From Pascua guehoae (lineage: Eukaryota; Basidiomycota; Tremellomycetes; Trichosporonales; Trichosporonaceae), in contig BCJX01000003.1 in the NCBI GenBank assembly GCA_001600415.1, forward strand, positions 1,720,416 to 1,784,415: a stretch of DNA of 64,000 nucleotides. The letters are read 5' to 3'. The notes beneath the pieces are model-generated. The model was not told the origin of the DNA and made no database searches. It was given only the letters and a program-made list of their open reading frames with translations. The position numbers and the translations under genes are program-made. Shown here one piece after another: positions 38,135-49,227 of the stretch. Numbering within the stretch: position 1 is the stretch's first letter; each line of letters starts with the position of its first letter.

Positions 38135-41100
38135 ATGAAGGTCCCTACTGTACGCCGCACATCGTCAGACACGTCGTCGACGCACTACTCGCCGTACCCG
38201 CCGACGTCGTCACTGCCATCCTTCTCCCATCCGCAGCCCGTCGCACCACGACCTTCCAACGTCCCTGGCCCCACCCCGCCCAACCGTAGCAACAGCAAGA
38301 GCAGTAATAGTAATAGCAATGGTGTGCGCCCGTCGCCGTCGGCCTCGTCCACACCCCTCCCCGAACCCCAACAACAGACGTACAAGGTCGCTCGTGCCAT
38401 CTCGTCGTGTACTCGTTGCCGCTCGCGCAAGCAAAAGTGCGATGGCAAACTGCCCGCATGCTCGGCGTGTGAGAGGGCAAAGGTCGAGTGCATTGGCTTT
38501 GATGCCATCAGCAAGACCAATGTGTCAAGAAAGTGAGTCCACTGCCAATGGTAGCGCTGCTACTGCTGCTGCACACCATGTCCTCTCCGCACCCATGCCG
38601 ATACAAATACTAACAAACACAGTTACCTTCACTCGCTAGAGCAAGAAGTCGCTTCTCTGCGTGCGCAGATTGCCACACTGTCGTCAAACCAGTCGGACCC
38701 CATCGGCCGGCAGAAGCGCGAGATTGCATCGAATGCGTCACAGGCGGTTGCGTCGTTTGCAGCGGGCCTTGCCATCGACCCCGCCCTTCAAGGTCCGGAC
38801 GGCGAGCCGCCGATGCGTTCGCCGTGGGACTCGCCCCATGCCCGCCGCGGCTCGGATGCCCAGTTTGTCACGCCCGAATCCCCCCACTCGCCCGTCATCT
38901 CAACATCTGGGCTGTCGCGCGGCAGCAACCCCATCACCGCCGGCGCCGGCTCTGCCGCTACATCGCTCACGCGCATGGTTCAGGATGCAGCACTGCGGAC
39001 TGGCCACGCCGTGATTGGGGCCACGCTCCTAAACTCTACGGGCAGCGGGAGCGTCTCGGGCCGTACTGTTGAGTCGCCCAGCGACCGCAGCTCGGCGATC
39101 GGCAAAGAATCCCCAGCCATTGACCACGATCACGACGCAGACTACCAGTCGCCCGAGACAGTCCCCACACCGAGGTCTGGGCATGCCGCCATGGCTCCCC
39201 CCAATATCCCCAACACTCGCGGCCCTCCGTCGGCGTCGTCGCCCCAAACTGGCGCTGCGTCTGTATCGTCGAGCAAGTCACGTCGCCGGGCGTTCAACGT
39301 CCCTCCCCTCCCGCCGCAGCCGGCCGTCGAGCGCTTGGTCGCTGCATACGTCGACTTTGTTGGCGTCACGGCACCCATCATCCACATTCCCACTCTGGGC
39401 CAGCAGCTCAAACGCATGCGTGAGGGCGTCGATGTGGACGAGAGTGATGTCTTTGTTGTCATGATGGTTCTCGCATTGAGTACGATGGCGAGCTCACGGT
39501 TTGTCGACCCGCCAGACGAACTGCGAGCGTGCTCGGAAGCCTTCCACGCCGAGGCGCTCAAGCACCTCGACGCCGTATTCGAGGCCCAGAGTTATATCGG
39601 CCTCCAGGCCATTCTCCTGCTCGTGTGGTACTCGCTCCTGAACCCCGACAAGGGCTCCATCTGGTTCCTTGTGGGCCTCGCGTCGCGTACCTGCGTCGAC
39701 CTTGGCTTCCACAACGAGCACAACTCGCAAGCCGAAAAGCTCGACAATCTCGAGATCGACATGCGCCGCCGGCTCTTTTGGATCACGTACAAGATGGACA
39801 GGCTGCTGTCGCAGTCTCTTGGTCGCCCGCCCAGCATCCCAGATGGCTTTATCCATGTCCCCATGTCTGCGGGGCAGCACGACGTGGACATTCACGCCGG
39901 CCAGTATGGTACCCTTACGGGCGAGGCGTGTGCGTACAAGGCCGTCTTCCTCCACACGGTCAAGCTTCGCCAGCTCCAGTCTGAGATTCTCAACAACACG
40001 TACGGTGTCAATGGCCAGCCGCTCCCCAAGCCCGAGTGGTTTGACGACATGTTTGAGCGGTTGAAAAACTGGCTCGCGTCGTCGCCCGAACCCCGTGGCA
40101 CCGTCTCGTCTGAAGGCTACGCCATTTCGTTCCACAACTCGTGTCTCTTGCTCTTCCGTCCCTCGCGCGGAAACCCCAAGCCTGGACGTGCCGCCCTCGC
40201 GACTGTACTCGCAAGCTCGAGTTACATTATCCGCATTTACCGCCGCATGCAGGTCAACAACCGCATCAGCTGGCTGTGGATGACGAGCCACTTTTCGTTT
40301 ATGGCTGGTCTTTCGTTCCTGTACGCCTTCTTCAACCTCTACAGCCTCGGCGGCGGTGCGGGCGTGCCCACGCTCGATGAGGCCATGATGGACGTTGAAT
40401 CGTGTCTCGCCGTCCTCGAGTATCTTTCTCGTGAGTACATGAGGCGACTGGAGGATTGTTGGCTGACTGGTTTTAGCTCGCGTACCGTCGGCGAGTGCAT
40501 GCCACGAGACGATGCGTAACGTGTCCCAGGCCATCATCGACCAGCTGTCCAAGATGACCCCTCCGCGCAGCGAGATGCCCGCGCGGTCACCCGGTGGTCG
40601 TTTCCGTTGTGCACCCATTTCGTCGTCGCGCGATGACCCATTGCCGAGTGATGCGTCATTCCCTGCGCCGCTTCCGCCCACGACACTGCCGTACGAGCTC
40701 ACCCTTCTCGACAACCTCTTCCTGAACCCCATGTCGAGCCACCACAAGGCGAGCGACTACACCAATGGCGCCAAACATGCCAAGAACAATGCATCGGCAC
40801 CTTCATCGGCACCGGTCAATGCGCCGATGGCCGGGCTTCCTCCCGCGGCGTTCCACAGCTATGGCCCATACGGCATTGCGGCACAGGTCGCGTCGGGCGC
40901 CACTGCGACCAACAACAATACGGCCACACTCGCGGGCGTCGCCGGCGCGTGGCTGGGTACCGAGGCGGGTACCGCTGCATCGACCACGGCCACAAACGTC
41001 ACACCGAGCGGCACATCAAGCTCGATCATGAACGAGCTCGCCATCAATGGCATTGTCGGGCAGAACGCCGCCAACGGACTGGCAGGAGACGTCACCAACA

Positions 41101-41243
41101 ATACCAGCACGGGCACAAACGACCCCACGGCGTCGTTTGACATTTTCTCGTTCCTCATGGACGAGGAAGGTGGCCTGGGCAACATTGCCTCGGGCAACTG
41201 GAACGCCCTCGACGTCCCGTCGGATTTCCCCCTCTGGAGCTAG
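38135..41243 (+). CDS. Zn2Cys6 transcription factor with fungal-specific regulatory domain
   Basis: Sequence-specific regulator whose target is not identifiable. Exons 38135-38532, 38623-40430 and 40477-41243 give 990 aa. The binuclear cluster spans Cys92, 95, 102, 109, 112 and 119 (C-x2-C-x6-C-x6-C-x2-C-x6-C), followed at once by a coiled-coil-like YLHSLEQEVASLRAQIATL. A Ser/Pro-rich linker leads to the Fungal_trans domain: VGVTAPIIHIPTL, LASRTCVDLGFHNE and RRLFWITYKMDRLLSQSLG. The C-terminal ~250 residues are Ala/Thr/Asn-rich and end in an acidic and aromatic stretch (FDIFSFLMDEEG, DFPLWS) that may activate transcription. The frame is open upstream, but without an earlier ATG, so 38135 is the start. 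Confidence 0.9.
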
Positions 41244-43434
41244 ATGCAAAGTGCGAGTGGGTGCGTCTCTGTGAATACAACAACACGTGTAATATGTCGG
41301 CTCTGGCGAGTGGTACAGTACGAGGTTTGCCTGTCGTGCAGGCCGCCTACATAGATGGCGACGGGGAAGGGAATAAACGGCCGAGAAAAACAAACGAAAC
41401 AATGTGCGCACCGATGTGGCGTTCGCCGATGGACACTGTATCTTGGGCAATGGTATACGTGTAATGCATTCTTGAAGTTATGAAGTGAAGTCTTGCGGTG
41501 GTGGCATCTATTGTCCTCTGATTGCTCGAGAGCATGTCGTTTGATTGCTTGGGTGATTGCGGGCCTGCTTACTGTGCCAGCCACCAACTTGGCTTGACCT
41601 CAACATCCCGTCGCCGGTTTCACCTCTCTCCTGTGTAACGTGTCCCGACGCAAGGAATCAACTCTTCCACGCGCAACGTCCCAGGCCACGAACACAAAAT
41701 CCGCAGGGATCGACTACTCTCATGCTGTGCCACTTGACCATTTCTGCCGTGGACCAGAGGCACAACAGGCAACAGGCAATACGTGGACCGCGTAATGTCC
41801 GCGCTCCGCGCGTCCAGGTCGAAATTTACCCCCACGGCGACGACAGGACGCGAGTGAGGCCCCCAGCTACTCGGCATACCCCCACTGAGCCCCAATGGAC
41901 CACACGCACGTGAACCAGTCCCAGTGCTACCCAGGCATTGGCCGTGGTTCTGGGATGCGTCTAGCGCGCGACACCAAACGACGTGTAGTGGGCAACGCCA
42001 ACCCCACCGTGGACAGCCAGGGTCCGCCCAAGTCAGAGTACGCATTGCAGGACAGTGGCGTCCCCGACAGCCCCGCCGTGGTGGCCGGCGCATACCCTCG
42101 ACGCGCCAGGCCATCTAGCGACTGCACCGGGACCACCCCGATTAGGTTTATTCCAGCCCTCGACGCTCTAGGGCCATAGGCCTGGTGGGCGGCACCCCGA
42201 GACGTCCCAGGGGGGTATGGCGCGAGTCTGCGTCGTTGACTTTTGATGCAGATTCCGGTCCCATGTCGAACGCGTTCAAGTAAGCCCAAGTTGAGCGGGT
42301 GACGGTCCGTCGGTGTCGGTGTTGGTGTCGGTGTCGGCGTCAGTGTCGGCGTCGGTGTCGGCGTCGGTGTCGGGTCCAGGTCTGGGTCCGTCCGGGGTGG
42401 GGGTCACGGCCGCCCGTCGCCGACTCGGCTGCGGTGGGCACGCAACGTCCAGTCGCCGACGGGTACGGTGCGGCATGGTGCCGAGTCGGGGCAGCTCGGA
42501 CTGACGGCGTGGCAACTCGGATGTTCGAGCCAGGCCTGATGACTCGGCGCGTGTGGTACTGGGCGAGGGGGCGTGATCGAGGATGGAGCTTGGGTGCTGG
42601 TGCAGCGCCACAGTCGTAGGGATGAACGAGGGCCAACGGGGATCGGGATTAGCTGGCAGACGGGTGGCTGACGAGTGTGCGTGCGCCGTGTGAGAGGAGT
42701 GTGCTGGCGCGCGTGCGGCGGTGTGCATGTGTAGCGCGTGCGGTGGTGTGCGGCTTGCGGCGGTGTGCACGATTGCAACTGTGTGCACCTGTGGCACGTT
42801 GTGACGTACCCGACTGAGGCATGTCTGCACCTCGCTGCCGCGTGGTGTGCAACCCATTATCGGCTCCAACCCATTATCGGCTCGTGAGCGCCCACGCAAC
42901 TAGAACATGTGAGCGCCGACGCCTAGTTGCGTAGCATGAGTCAACGTCAGTCTCTATCTCGAAGTCATAATGCACAGCATGTACGGAGGAATGCAGCCTT
43001 GGTATACATGCCTTGGGTCATTATTACACAGCAATACGGATGGATGCATGGGATGGCACCTCGAGTGCCAAAGTGCCACACGCCACAAACGCGGCGTTTC
43101 CCGTGTATTGCCGGCGTGTCGTGTGATGCGCCGATTGTGCATTTGATCCGCGCCCCACCAGCCTTTGGCTAGCCTTGGCTGTTTTGCCTGGGATGCCAAT
43201 TCTGGGCCCGCTCCTGAGCCGGCACCATCTGCCTCGTGCGAGGGAAGGCTTGATTGCTTCCTTGCCCCCTGCCTGCTGCCTGGCTGTCCGCCCGCCTGGG
43301 TGACGACCTGGGGCCTGCCTGGGAGCCCTTTTTCATGACACATGGTGCCGACTCGCTCTTGACCCCCCCCACCCACCTTGCCTTTCCTCTCTTACTCATC
43401 TCCATCTCCATCCACCCCCACCAACATCCAAAAG
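41244..43434. other. Intergenic region before GIS2
   Basis: About 2.2 kb. Only low-complexity or overlapping chance frames are seen. A GTCGGT/GTCGGC hexamer array occupies 42308-42372, and the minus-strand reading is a Thr/Asp repeat with no conserved context. No RNA gene is recognised. Confidence 0.5.
42308..42372. repeat. GTCGGT hexamer microsatellite
   Basis: About eleven imperfect copies of GTCGGT/GTCGGC. Confidence 0.9.
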
Positions 43435-43643
43435 GTGAGTAAGCAAGCGTCCACGACCTCGCCGTCCATCGCGACCTCGACAGCGCGCATCGTGTGCAGC
43501 GGCGACTGGGGCTGGGGCTGAAAACTGCCTCGCTGCGTTTTTCCTTTGCCACCATCCACCACTGCTACCACTGTGCAAAATTGCTGACAACATGTTTCTT
43601 CGGGCTCCACACGCTCTTTCGCTCTCTACTCTCTCCCCAACAG
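43435..43643 (+). other. Probable 5' UTR intron of GIS2
   Basis: AAAG|GTGAGT at 43435 and CCCCAACAG ending at 43643 bracket a 209-nt segment, nine bases before the GIS2 start codon. Splice sites are by eye only. Confidence 0.5.
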
Positions 43644-43652
43644 ACATCCAAC

Positions 43653-45251
43653 ATGTACGGCGGCGCTCCTCGTTCCGGTAACTGCTTCAACTGTGGCCAG
43701 CGTGCGTAGTGGTGGTGATTTGTCTGGTGGTGGATTGTGGCTGTGGATCGCGGTTGTGGTTGTGGTGTGGTGTGCCGTGTGGTGTGAATGTGCGGTTGCG
43801 TGTCGTGTTGAGCCGTGTGACGTGACGTGCTCCGCCGCGAGGACTTGCTAGGCCGAGATTGGGATGTTCCGGCAGCCATCTCAGCGTGCTGAGATGACTG
43901 CAAAAGCATGACCCACTTGGCGATGGATGATGACTACGCTCCTCGCGGCGGGTGTTCTGTGTACGGGGGTGCGGGGCGAGCGAGCGCGAAGGCGTGGAGC
44001 GAGCTGTTAGCCTCTCGTACATAGTTCACTCCCCCTCTCCTCCCCTTGCCTTCCCCGTGCTGTTGTTGGCTCCCCGCCGAATGTCGGTGGGCGTGCTCAT
44101 GCTACCCTGCTGAGTCTCGCCGCCGGTGGCGATGGGTCGACGCGCAGGGGTGGTCGGGGCAGGTTGGGTGGGACCTTTTTTGCAATGCCACTTGACTATT
44201 TTTTTTTTCTTGCTTTCCGGCTCCGCATTACCAAGCCGTCCTCGTCGTCTTCGTTTCCTCGTCATCCATTGCCCTTCTCTCCACACCGTCCTCGTACTCG
44301 TCCGCAACGCCTTTTCCTCCATCCTCGTTTTCCTTCGCTCCCTGGCCCTCCATCCTCGCTTCGTCTCCGTCCACCTCGGCAAAAAACCCCTCATTTCAAC
44401 CCAAGCCCCTCCCTCCTTGGACCGTTACCCGTCATGCGCATCAACATGCGCGCGGCAGGCCACCGCCCAATTGAGCGCGCAAAACACAAACGCACACTGC
44501 ACGCACGCCTAACCTACCCAAACCCAAACCCACCCACCTACCATATTCTCAAAAGCCCCTTTGTCCCCGCAAGCATACTAACCCATGGCAGCCGGCCACA
44601 TTGCCCAGGTCTGCCCTGACGCTGGTGTCCCCACCTGCTACTCGTGCGGCCAGTCGGGCCACCTTTCGCGCGAGTGCCCCCAGCCCAAGCCCAAGGCGTG
44701 CTACACCTGCGGCCAGGAGGGCCACCTCTCGTCGGCGTGCCCCCAGGGCCCCGCTGCGGGCGGCTTTGGCGGCCCCACTGGCGGCGAGTGCTACCGCTGC
44801 GGCAAGCCCGGCCACATTGCCCGTCTCTGCCCCGAGTCGGGTGACGCTGCGGCCGGCGGCTACGGCCAGCAGGGCGGCTTTGGCGGCTACGGCGGCGGTG
44901 CCGGCGGTGGCTTTGGCAACAAGTCGTGCTACACCTGCGGTGGTGTCGGCCACATCTCGCGCGACTGCCCCTCGGGCGGTGGCGGTGGCGGCCGCTTCGG
45001 CGGTGGCTTTGGCGGCTCGCGCAAGTGCTACGTGAGTGCTTTGGGTCATTAGGATTTGGATTGTGGCTAACCTCTAGAACTGCGGCCAGGACGGCCACAT
45101 CTCGCGCGATTGCCCCCAGGAGCAGGGCCGTACTGTGAGTTGTCCCGCCCGCCACTGTGAACTCGAACTCACACCTCAGTGCTACCAGTGCGGCCAGGTC
45201 GGCCACATCAGCGCCAACTGCCCCGGCGCCGGTGCCGCGCCCGCCGCCTAA
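43653..45251 (+). CDS. GIS2: CCHC zinc-knuckle RNA-binding protein (Gis2/CNBP type)
   Basis: Cytoplasmic single-stranded nucleic-acid-binding protein; Gis2/CNBP associate with mRNAs, ribosomes and stress granules. Exons 43653-43701, 44592-45031, 45078-45134 and 45180-45251 give 205 aa. Seven C-x2-C-x4-H-x4-C knuckles are seen, the same number as in Gis2: CFNCGQPGHIAQVC, CYSCGQSGHLSREC, CYTCGQEGHLSSAC, CYRCGKPGHIARLC, CYTCGGVGHISRDC, CYNCGQDGHISRDC and CYQCGQVGHISANC. Knuckle one is assembled across an unusually long 890-nt intron. A Gly-rich RGG-poor linker separates knuckles four and five. The end is GAGAAPAA. Confidence 0.92.
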
Positions 45252-46160
45252 GCGCGTCCAAGCGTGATTGCTTTTCCCGTTCTCGGCCAAATGTACTTTT
45301 CCCCTTTTCCGACTCGCACTCGCCCCCGCCCCGACTCTGCCGCCTATCCAAAAATCCCCATCCCCATCCACTCCACACTCCACCACAACTCATGCTCCCA
45401 TCCCCCCTCCCCCTCCCGTGTTTCCCATCTTAGTCGTCCGTGGCCGCGCCTGGCGCGGCAGTAGCTGTAAACCCCCACTTGCGCCGGCCTAGGGCTGAAG
45501 TAGGGCGCGATGAAGAAGTGAAGCCACGACTGCTGCAGCGTGAAGGTGTTGAAGTGTTTCGCATGTCAGGTCGCATGGTCGCATGGCTGTCGTGTTTTGG
45601 TCCCTGGTGCTTAGTGCGTGCACATGCGTCGCGCGACTCACCTGTCCGTGCACACGACATGCCCTCGATACAAGCGACATCAGATACAGTTGACAAGAAG
45701 GCAAGGGCGGACTGCCACAAGAGGCAGTGTAGTCAGCTCACCGTAGCCAGCACCCCACCGACGCAGCAGCGCCGCTGCCCAGCGCTGGACGCCCGGTGGG
45801 ATCCGACCTGTAGTCAGCCCGGGCAGTGGACGCCCACAAAGCACAGTTTGAGGGTTACCGGTACCAGGATACACAGACCCGAAGAGGGAATGCGGTATGC
45901 TGGGGGTGAGCAAGCGGCCTCTTGGACGTGATGAGTACAAGGTTAGCCAGCACCAGGCAATGGACGCTCCTGGCTGCTGTCCGCCGCACTGCAGGCGGGC
46001 ACGGCTGGCAGAACTAGTACGGCTGTTGCACAGCTGCTCGACAACTGCCCCAGAGCACCATGCCGCAGACGATCCCACACCGTCCCAAACAGTCCCAGTG
46101 TCCAGGGTGCGCGCTGACGTGAATCATGATGCAAAAAGTGGCTCTACCAAGATGGGACTA
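45252..46160. other. Convergent spacer between GIS2 and FUR1
   Basis: About 910 bases. Minus-strand frames at 45430-45720 and 45680-46078 lack domains and do not connect to FUR1, which stops at 46161. Left as non-coding. Confidence 0.45.
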
Positions 46161-48084
46161 TTACAGGAAGTAGCTTTGGGGTCAGCAGTGATGGGGTGGG
46201 GTGGGGGGGACGTACCGGTCGCCAAAGTCACCGAGGCCTGGGGTGATGTACGAGTGCGAGTCGAGGCCCTTGTCGACCCACGATGTGATCTGCGTTGGGA
46301 AGGGGTGGGAGTAGGGCGGGGCAGAGGAGACGTGGACATGTGGGGAGGTGGAGGAGAGGTGGAGGAGAGGTGAGCAAGAGATGATGGAGAGGCAATAGAG
46401 ACACGATCAAGTTTGAACACGGTTGAATGGTGTTGAACGAGGTTGAACGAGATGGACAAGGTTGGGGAAAGAAAAAAAGAACACGGTCAGCACAGCTCCA
46501 ACCCCGGCCCACGCGACTCACAAGCTTGACCTTGGGGAACTTGTCGTTGACGAGCTTGATGCCCTGCGGCGCCGCGATCTGCCAGTGTCAGTTCGAGTTT
46601 GACACCGAGTCCGAGTCCGAGTTCGAGTTTGAGTTTGAGTTTGACCCCAAGTCCCAAACACGGCGACAGATATACGCACAAGGTTGATAAAGAGGATGCG
46701 CTCCTCCTTGACGCCGTGCGAAAGGAGGACCTCGATTGCCTTGAGGCACGAACCACCCGTGGCTGGGGTGTAAGCGGGGTGGGGGGTGGGGGCGAGGCAT
46801 TATGGGGGTGCCGGGTGGGTCACATGGCACAACCGCAACCGACGCGGCAGGCTTGCCCAAGTATGCGACAACAGTCATGCCGCGCCCATGGCCGACGCAG
46901 CGTCGAGCACATGCACGCTGCGGGACTCACCGAGCATGGGGTCCAGGAGCATGACATAGCGGTCGGCAATGTCCTCGGGGAGCTTGGCGTACTGTCCGTC
47001 AGCATGTCGTCCGTACTCAGACCGTGTTCGGTGCTTGTATGCATGCGCTGGCAGGGGACTCACGAAAAGCTTGGGCTGGAGCGTCTCCTCGTCCTTCCGT
47101 CGTCAGTCTTTAAACCCCCAACCCTCCCATCGCATCGCGAATGTGGACCTACACGTTGGATCAGAATCTGGTACCCGAGCGGTCAGCGTCTGCGGTCCCC
47201 CCAACCCGTTAGTGGCGCACCTTGCCAATCCGCACTGCGAGTCAGCGGCCGTACGTCATAAATAGAATTGAAACTGCTGGGTGCATGTGCATATGCTTGG
47301 GCGCGGTGCATGTGCTTGGGGGCCAGCCCAATGTCCAAGGATATATACATGATGCAGCAAGAGTGGGGGGGGGGGGACGCACCAGACCGGCAGCACTGCC
47401 GGAGTGCCGCCTCCATCGACTCGCCGGCGCGCATAATGGACACGCCGCAGATGCGGCCCTGGAACGCGACGCCGTCAAACGCCACGCCCGTCGGCGTGCG
47501 GATCGTCTTGGGCACGACCGGGAGGTGGTTCAGGCCTGCATGTTAGTGGACCATGTGGTGGACGCGCTGGTGCCGGTGCGAGACGCGGGACCCCGGTGCG
47601 AGGGCGGCAAGGGCGCAAAGGTCAGACAGACGCTAGCCTAGCCTCGGTGGAGGCACGGGACGTTGGCACGTTTCGGCTTGTCGCGCACGCTGTCCACCGC
47701 ACGCCGCACGCCCGACTCACCCTCCTCGACGAGCAGGCGGATGATGCGGTCAGAGTAGCTGTTGGGTCAGGAGAGCGTCCTTGTCTCGTTGCGTCGTCGC
47801 GTCTCACAAGACAAAGTCGCCGCTGCGTCGTCAGTCGGGTTCAGGTGGGGGTGTGGCACAAATTTGTCCGGTCACATCGGAGGTGCGAAACAGAAGCACA
47901 GAATACATAGCACTGCACTGCACTGAAATGCACTGAACTGCACTGCATTGCGCTGCGCTGCCCACGCCCACGATCGTGCTCACCGGCCAGTCTTCTCGTC
48001 GCGGATCTTGGTGAGGAGCGCCTGCAGCTGGGGCGTGGGCGGGAGCACGACATTGTTGGGGTTGGCAGCAATCGTCGCGGGCAT
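46161..48084 (-). CDS. FUR1: Uracil phosphoribosyltransferase
   Basis: Converts uracil plus PRPP to UMP in pyrimidine salvage; this is also the step that activates 5-fluorouracil. Twelve exons (48084-47984, 47822-47808, 47758-47721, 47535-47383, 47234-47221, 47167-47153, 47093-47064, 46991-46931, 46762-46680, 46578-46522, 46289-46216, 46173-46161) join in consistent phase to 217 aa, the length of yeast Fur1. Signatures: FYSDRIIRLLVEEGLNHLP, CGVSIMRAGESME, the junction-built VRIGKILIQRDEET, the PRPP loop around DPMLATGGSCLKA, and the uracil site TPGLGDFGDRY. Four exons are 13-15 nt. Intron 47235-47382 has a 12-nt G run. No catalytic residue is missing. Confidence 0.97.
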
Positions 48085-49227
48085 GGTGGAGGCGGCGTGT
48101 GGGAGTTTTGGCGGAGGGGAGGTGGGGTCTGGTTGCAGGCAGCAAGTAGAGCAATGTCTAGAGGTGACGAGCGGGACGTGGACAAAGACGTGGAGGGTCT
48201 GTCTCGGGCCTGTTTTTAAAATGTATCGAGGTGTTATCGAAACAGCAAACAGGAGTCTGGCGGTTGATACGGACAAGCCGACGAGGACGTCACAAGACAG
48301 GCCGCTCGCAAACTTGACAAGCACAGGGTGCGGGTGTGCCCTCTCGTGGTGGTCGCGTGGCGCAACCACTCATCCTCATTGGCTGGATTCATGACACTGT
48401 TCACCCACAAGGCCCCGACGAGACCGGACAGACACTGCAGCTCGCCGTGATTAGATTAAGTACCGCTCCAGAGACCGTGGTTCATGGCCCGTGGCATACT
48501 TGTAACGTGGAGAGAGAGGACTAGATGCTTGGCAACTGACAGTAATGCTATCGGACATTGGGGTGGGCCAAGCCACAAAGCCACGATACCCAGGTGGGTC
48601 ATGAATGGGCACTGAGAAGACCCATTTCGTGCCAGGTTATATACAGTATTGGATATTGGACTGCTGTTCCTGTTGCGCGTTGCGCGTTTGACAATGTGGC
48701 TGACGACATGCAATAATCGTCCGTGTGGGCATCCCACCTTGCAGCGCACTAGACCCCCTCGTCCTCCACCCTCCACCCTCCACCCTCCACCCTCCACCCT
48801 CGACATAAACACGCCGAGGGGGACATTTACGTGGGCAACGACTGGCAATTAGCAAAAACACGCGAGCCCGGCCGTGTCTGTCGAGTGGGGCACCCGGCAT
48901 CAAGGTCCGGCGCGCGCACGGGCCGGACTTAGCCGAATGCCGAGGTGCATGGGCCCCGCTAGCCGAGGGATGTAACCCCGCACAAAGAGTGCAGAGTAGC
49001 AGCAGCCTACAGTAGTGCCGTCTTTTACAAAGTCGGACGGTCTAGTCTGTCCTAGTCTTTTGCTTTGCTGTTGTCGTGCGGTTTTCTTGCTCGTTGTTGT
49101 CGTCGTCGTCCTCGCTGTCGTCCTCGCCGTCCTTGTGCACTCGGCTCGTCTGCTCGCGCCTGTAACGCCCGTCAACCCCGGCCCCTCCCTTTACCCCGCA
49201 ACTGTTGGCCCCGCCTCCGCCGTCACC
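48085..49227. other. Divergent intergenic region between FUR1 and a mitochondrial carrier
   Basis: About 1.14 kb without a supported gene. A CCTCCAC heptamer repeat of about six copies lies at 48762-48801. Pyrimidine-rich sequence before 49228 fits a carrier leader. Confidence 0.5.

Noticed and set aside
39494..40747. 417-codon minus-strand ORF over the Zn2Cys6 factor
   Set aside because: Antisense shadow of the Fungal_trans region.
42525..42545. TTCGAGCC as a possible tRNA T-loop
   Set aside because: No matching acceptor, D or anticodon arms could be built around it.
42276..42899. 207-codon minus-strand ORF with a Thr/Asp repeat
   Set aside because: Produced by the GTCGGT microsatellite and flanking low-complexity sequence.
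45430..45720. Minus-strand frame as an extra exon of FUR1
   Set aside because: FUR1 already ends correctly at 46161 after GDFGDRYFL with full length, and no acceptor or donor link to this frame is needed.
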